Positions 5,903 through 9,338 of a stretch of 9,338 nucleotides of DNA are shown piece by piece. The stretch is taken from positions 1-9,338 of the forward strand of contig DASRJX010000190.1 in the NCBI GenBank assembly GCA_035649235.1, written 5' to 3'. Source of the stretch: DASRJX01 sp035649235. Its GTDB lineage: Bacteria > Acidobacteriota > Polarisedimenticolia > Gp22-AA2. A program made the translations under genes and the position numbers. Below the pieces are notes generated by a model. That model worked only from the letters and a program-made list of their open reading frames with translations. It did no database searches and was not told the DNA's origin. How positions within the stretch are numbered: the stretch's first letter is position 1; each line of letters starts with the position of its first letter.

Positions 5903-7096
5903 ATGGTGCTGACGCCCTTCCAGCATCGCTGCCTCGAGAAGGCCGGCCTGGGAACCGTTCGGGACGCGGTTCTGGCGGGGCAGCGCCTGACCGCGGAGCA
6001 GGGGATGCAGATCTACCGCCATCCGGACCTGCTCGCGGTCGGCGCGCTCGCGAACGCGGTGCGCGAGCGATGGCACGGGAACGCGGCCTACTACATCGTC
6101 AACCAGCACATCAACCACACGAATATCTGCGTCGCGGGCTGCAAGTTCTGCGCCTTCTACAGGACCGCGAAGCAGAAGGACGCCTACGTCCTCACTCCGG
6201 AGGACGTCGAGCGGCGTATGCGGCAGCACCTCGACGAGCCGATCCGCGAGATCCACATGGTGGGCGGCGTCAATCCCGACCTCCCGCTCGAGTACTACAT
6301 CGACGTGATCCGCGCCATGAAGCGGGTCCGGCCGGACGTCCACGTGAAGGCCTTCACGATGGTCGAGATCGCCGCCATGGCCGAGAACTTCGATCTGCCG
6401 GCGGAGACCATCCTGACGCGACTCAAGGAGGCGGGGCTCGGCTCCCTCCCCGGAGGCGGGGCCGAGATCCTGACCGATCACGCCCACCAGGTGCTCTTCA
6501 AGGGCAAGATCGACCATCGCGCCTGGATGGAGATCGCCATGACCGCCCACCGTCTGGGGCTGAAGAGCAACGCCACCATGCTCTACGGTCACGTCGAGAC
6601 GATCGAGGAGCGCCTGGAGCACATGCTCCTCCTGAGGGAGGCGCAGGACGTGACCGGGGGATTCATGGCGTTCATCCCGCTCGCCTTCCATCCGGAGAAC
6701 ACGCGGCTCTCCCACATCCCCAAGCCATCGGCGGCGGAGGACCTCCGCCAGCTGGCGGTGGCGCGCCTGGTGCTGGACAATTTCCCGCACATCAAGGCCT
6801 ACTGGATCATGATGACGCCACGGGTCGCCCAGACGGGACTCCACTTCGGGGCCGACGACCTCGACGGGACGGTTGTGACCGAGGAGATCTTCCACCAGGC
6901 CGGAGCCGTCTCCCCGCAGCAGGTCGCCCGCCAGCGTCTCATTGACCTGATCGAGGAAGCCGGCCGGGTGCCGGTCGAGCGCGACACGCTCTACAACCCC
7001 ATCGGGCCCGCGCCGGAGCCATTACTGGCGCCGCCGGCCGGCCACGATCCGACGCGCGGGCGCCCGGCCACCCTGTCGCCGTCTCCGGCCCCCTGA
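5903..7096 (+). CDS. mqnE: Aminofutalosine synthase MqnE (radical SAM)
   Basis: MqnE joins the adenosyl radical of SAM to 3-[(1-carboxyvinyl)oxy]benzoate, giving 6-amino-6-deoxyfutalosine, in the futalosine route to menaquinone. The 397-residue protein carries the radical-SAM cysteines Cys76, Cys80 and Cys83 in NHTNICVAGCKFCAFYR, then HMVGGVNPDLPLEYY, VKAFTMVEI, LPGGGAEI (182-189), KSNATMLYGH, GGFMAFIPLAFHPENT and FGADDLDGTV (315-324). The last motif and PGGGAEI separate it from MqnC and the CofG/CofH enzymes. Conservation ends at RDTLYN (360-365), followed by an unusual Pro/Ala-rich tail of about 30 residues. ATG 5903 lies seven bases after the thiC stop with only a weak Shine-Dalgarno, so coupling to thiC is likely. 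No other mqn gene is in the window, so the remaining steps must be encoded elsewhere. Confidence 0.92.
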   Translation: MVLTPFQHRCLEKAGLGTVRDAVLAGQRLTAEQGMQIYRHPDLLAVGALANAVRERWHGNAAYYIVNQHINHTNICVAGCKFCAFYRTAKQKDAYVLTPEDVERRMRQHLDEPIREIHMVGGVNPDLPLEYYIDVIRAMKRVRPDVHVKAFTMVEIAAMAENFDLPAETILTRLKEAGLGSLPGGGAEILTDHAHQVLFKGKIDHRAWMEIAMTAHRLGLKSNATMLYGHVETIEERLEHMLLLREAQDVTGGFMAFIPLAFHPENTRLSHIPKPSAAEDLRQLAVARLVLDNFPHIKAYWIMMTPRVAQTGLHFGADDLDGTVVTEEIFHQAGAVSPQQVARQRLIDLIEEAGRVPVERDTLYNPIGPAPEPLLAPPAGHDPTRGRPATLSPSPAP

Positions 7097-7115
7097 GACG
7101 CCCGCTCCGAGGCAG

Positions 7116-7142
7116 GACGGTCCGCGGCGCGGCCGCCCCGTC
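7116..7142 (+). other. GC-rich hairpin between mqnE and pabC
   Basis: GACGG (7116-7120) pairs with CCGTC (7138-7142), enclosing GCGGC (7124-7128) and GCCGC (7132-7136) around a three-base loop. No run of T follows, so it is not a standard intrinsic terminator. It could be a processing or stabilising hairpin in the 70-base gap, the largest within this cluster. In DNA of this GC content it could also be chance. Confidence 0.3.
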
Positions 7143-7166
7143 ACTGCTGCTGCGGATGGTTCGCCC

Positions 7167-8033
7167 GTGTTGATTCACCTCAACGGCAGGCTGGTCCCGG
7201 AAGGGGAAGCGGTCGTTTCGGTCTTCGATCGCGGTTTCCTGTTCGGCGACGGCGTGTTCGAATCGATGCGGGCCTACCACGGTCGGGTCTTCCGTCTGCG
7301 GCAGCATCTCGAGCGGCTGGCGCGTTCGGCGGCGCTCGTCGGACTGGAAGGCCCGCTGGAAGCCGGGAGCCTGGAGGCGTGGATCGACGAGCTCCTGCAG
7401 GCGAACCGGCTGGAAGACGCCCGCGTGCGCCTCACACTCACCCGCGGTGGGGGGCGTCCCGGAGACTACGTCGGCGCCGAGGGCCCTCCGACGCTCGTGA
7501 TCAGCGCCGCCCCTTTCGCCGGCCTGGACGCCGCTGTCGTCGACTCGGGGGTGGCGGTGACGGTCGCCTCACGGCGCGCCATCCCGGCCGAGTGCCTCGA
7601 TCCAGCGATCAAGTCGACGAGCCGCATCGTCTCGGTCCTGGCGCGGCGCGAGGCGAGCCGGCGGGGCGCGTTCGAGACGCTCCTCCTGGACGCCCGCGGC
7701 CGCCTGACCGAGGGGACCAGCAGCAACCTGTTCGTCGTGGCCGGCAAGGGCCTTCTCACGCCCGCTGTGTCGGGCGGCGCGCTTCCCGGCGTGACGCGGG
7801 CCGCGGTGCTCGAGGTGGCGGCCGCCGCGGGGCTGACCGTGAGCGAGGCGGACCTTCCATTCGCAGCCCTCGACACCGCGGACGAGATCTTCCTGACCAA
7901 CACCTCGTGGCAGGTCCTCTCGGTCGTGCAGGTGGATGGCCGGCGGGTGGGGACCGGACGCCCGGGCCCCGTCACCCTCGATCTCCTGGCGCGCTATCGG
8001 GATCTCGTCCGCCGGGAGTGTCCGGGTGCCTGA
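7167..8033 (+). CDS. pabC: Class IV aminotransferase-fold enzyme, probable aminodeoxychorismate lyase
   Basis: A fold-type IV PLP enzyme of 288 residues. PabC removes pyruvate from 4-amino-4-deoxychorismate to give p-aminobenzoate for folate. Family signs are VFDRGFLFGDGVFESMR near the N-terminus, the probable PLP lysine Lys149 in DPAIKSTSR, LARREA, EGTSSNLF (182-189) and LPGVTRAAVLE for the cofactor phosphate cup. By motif alone, branched-chain or D-amino-acid aminotransferase is possible; E. coli PabC has IKHLNR at the lysine. The PabC call rests on the overlapping downstream pabB. The start is uncertain: GTG 7167 and TTG 7170 are adjacent and both in frame, and a nearby ATG at 7156 is in another frame and stops at once. 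GGATGG at 7155-7160 is the only ribosome binding candidate and favours GTG. Translation ends inside pabB, an 8-base overlap. Confidence 0.75.
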   Translation: MLIHLNGRLVPEGEAVVSVFDRGFLFGDGVFESMRAYHGRVFRLRQHLERLARSAALVGLEGPLEAGSLEAWIDELLQANRLEDARVRLTLTRGGGRPGDYVGAEGPPTLVISAAPFAGLDAAVVDSGVAVTVASRRAIPAECLDPAIKSTSRIVSVLARREASRRGAFETLLLDARGRLTEGTSSNLFVVAGKGLLTPAVSGGALPGVTRAAVLEVAAAAGLTVSEADLPFAALDTADEIFLTNTSWQVLSVVQVDGRRVGTGRPGPVTLDLLARYRDLVRRECPGA

Positions 8034-9338
8034 CGCGGCCGAAGCCCCGCTGGCCCCTGGCCCGGCGCGGATCGAGGAGTGGACCGTCTGGGTCGAGCCG
8101 CTCGACGCGCTCGAGGCCGTGCGATCGACCGATCGCCCGGCGCTCCTCTTGAGCGGCCTCGAGGACCATGCGGCCTCCCGTTACTCGATCCTGGCCTGGT
8201 CGCCCCTGGCGGAGGTCACGCTGCGGGCGACGCGCGCGTCGATCGTGCGCCACGAGAGCGGCCGCGCGCGCGAAACACGCCAGGACTGCCAGGATCCCTT
8301 CGCGCTGCTGCGGCGCCTCCTCCCGGTTCACGAGGAGTCCCGGGACGGTGGCCTGCCCTTCACCGGGGGCGCCATCGGGTGGCTGGGGTACGGGCTGCGC
8401 CGCGGCATCGAGAGGCTGCCGGCGGCGCCCCCCGATCCGCTCGATCAGCCGGATGCCTGGCTCGCGGTCTACGACGCGGCGCTCGTCTTCGATCACGCCC
8501 GGCACACGGTCTTCAAGGTGACGGCCCCCGCCTCCCTGCCCGCCGCGCGGGCAGAGGACAGGGCCCGGGAGCGCGGTGCCGATCTGGAGCGCGCTCTCCG
8601 CGAGGCAGCGAGGCCCGGGAGGATGCGGAGTGCTTTGGCGGAGCCCGCCCGCATCGAAGCGCGGCCGGCGACCTCGCGGGACGATTACCTGGCCTCCGTG
8701 CGGCGCGTGCTGGAACTGATCGGCGCCGGCGATCTCTACCAGGTGAACCTGTCGCACCGGATCTCCTGCGCACCCGGGCAGGAGCCGATCGATCTGTTTC
8801 TGGCGCTGATGCGGCGGAACCCCGCCCCCTTCGCCGCCTACCTGGATTCCGGCAGCCTGCAGATCGTCTGCGCTTCCCCCGAGCGCTTCCTCGCTCTGCG
8901 CGACGGCGTGGCGCGCAGCAGCCCGATCAAGGGGACGCGTCCCCGCGGGGCGACGCCGGAGGCCGATGAACGCCTCGCGCGCGAGTTGCTTCTGAGCGCC
9001 AAGGACCGTGCCGAAAACGTCATGATCGCGGACCTCGTGCGCAACGACCTGGGGCGCGTGTGCGCTCCGGGCAGCGTCCGGGCCGAGACCCTGTGCGGGC
9101 TCGAGTCGTTCGCCACCGTGCACCACCTGGTCTCCACCATCAGCGGCCGGGTCCGGAACGACCGCGACCGGATCGACCTCGTCAGGGCCCTGTTCCCCGG
9201 AGGCTCGATGACCGGCGCGCCCAAGATCCGGGCCATGGAGGTCATCGCGGAGCTCGAAGGGGAGGAGCGAGGAGTCTACTCCGGCAGCATCGGATACCTG
9301 TCGCGCGGCGGAGGGCTCGATTTCAATATCGTCATCCG
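8026..9338 (+). CDS. pabB: Aminodeoxychorismate synthase component I PabB, C-terminus cut by window edge
   Basis: PabB aminates chorismate to 4-amino-4-deoxychorismate, with ammonia from the PabA glutaminase. The window holds 437 codons; the family is about 450-470, so roughly the last 20-30 residues are missing. The N-terminal subdomain includes SRYSILAWSP and FTGGAIGWLGYGLRR. The chorismate-binding core has GAGDLYQVNLSHR (233-245), PIKGTRPRG with Lys302, KDRAENVMIADLVRNDLGR (326-344) and FPGGSMTGAPKIRAME (390-405). Lys302 in PIKGT is the aminodeoxychorismate synthase signature; anthranilate synthase TrpE has Ala in PxAGT, so PabB is favoured. GTG 8026 is chosen because GGGAG stands seven bases before it and no in-frame start fits better; it overlaps the preceding gene by 8 bases, implying coupling. 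No C-terminal aminotransferase fusion can be judged, but the separate class IV gene makes one unnecessary. pabA is not in view. Confidence 0.92.
   Translation, partial: MPDAAEAPLAPGPARIEEWTVWVEPLDALEAVRSTDRPALLLSGLEDHAASRYSILAWSPLAEVTLRATRASIVRHESGRARETRQDCQDPFALLRRLLPVHEESRDGGLPFTGGAIGWLGYGLRRGIERLPAAPPDPLDQPDAWLAVYDAALVFDHARHTVFKVTAPASLPAARAEDRARERGADLERALREAARPGRMRSALAEPARIEARPATSRDDYLASVRRVLELIGAGDLYQVNLSHRISCAPGQEPIDLFLALMRRNPAPFAAYLDSGSLQIVCASPERFLALRDGVARSSPIKGTRPRGATPEADERLARELLLSAKDRAENVMIADLVRNDLGRVCAPGSVRAETLCGLESFATVHHLVSTISGRVRNDRDRIDLVRALFPGGSMTGAPKIRAMEVIAELEGEERGVYSGSIGYLSRGGGLDFNIVI

Noticed and set aside
4800..5912. 370-codon plus-strand frame within thiC
   Set aside because: Arg/Gly-rich alternative frame of thiC, without domains.
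7124..7136. Intrinsic terminator between mqnE and pabC
   Set aside because: The hairpin has no following T run, and transcription most likely continues into pabC and pabB.
7972..9126. 384-codon minus-strand open frame opposite pabB
   Set aside because: It lies opposite a clearly conserved pabB, has low-complexity composition and no ribosome binding site that I can support; it is a GC-rich shadow.

Overview
This is a GC-rich bacterial chromosomal window in which nearly every coding base belongs to recognisable housekeeping or cofactor genes. A transmembrane RNase Y, a futalosine-route menaquinone enzyme (MqnE), a short anaerobe-style ThiC and MoaD/MoaE suggest an uncultured GC-rich Gram-negative, perhaps Acidobacteriota or a deltaproteobacterial-type lineage. 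That placement is inference only; no marker gene here settles it. No phage, insertion sequence, CRISPR array, tRNA or rRNA is visible.

Layout. On the minus strand, an IclR-family regulator runs off the left edge. A 395-base divergent intergenic region follows, holding weak promoter-like sequences and an 8-bp inverted repeat. On the plus strand come an ElbB-like (DJ-1/PfpI superfamily) gene, moaD and moaE as a tight cluster. A 421-base non-coding gap between moaE and the next gene contains a good sigma70-type promoter and a long, self-complementary candidate RNA that I read as 6S RNA (ssrS). Next is a second, longer plus-strand cluster: rny, thiC, mqnE, a class IV aminotransferase (probably pabC) and pabB, which runs off the right edge.

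How the genes fit together. moaD and moaE form molybdopterin synthase. rny is the membrane-anchored mRNA decay endonuclease. thiC makes the thiamine pyrimidine, mqnE catalyses an early menaquinone step, and pabB plus the class IV enzyme make p-aminobenzoate for folate. The second cluster is therefore a mixed cofactor operon behind an RNA-decay gene. ThiC and MqnE are both SAM-dependent radical enzymes, and MqnE and PabB both draw on chorismate metabolism. A 6S RNA just upstream of rny would add a global transcription regulator at the head of that cluster.

I found no convincing new biological system. The points most worth checking are the 6S RNA candidate, an ElbB-like protein that seems to lack the family's elbow cysteine, and a ThiC with a CX2CX3C cluster motif placed directly before mqnE.
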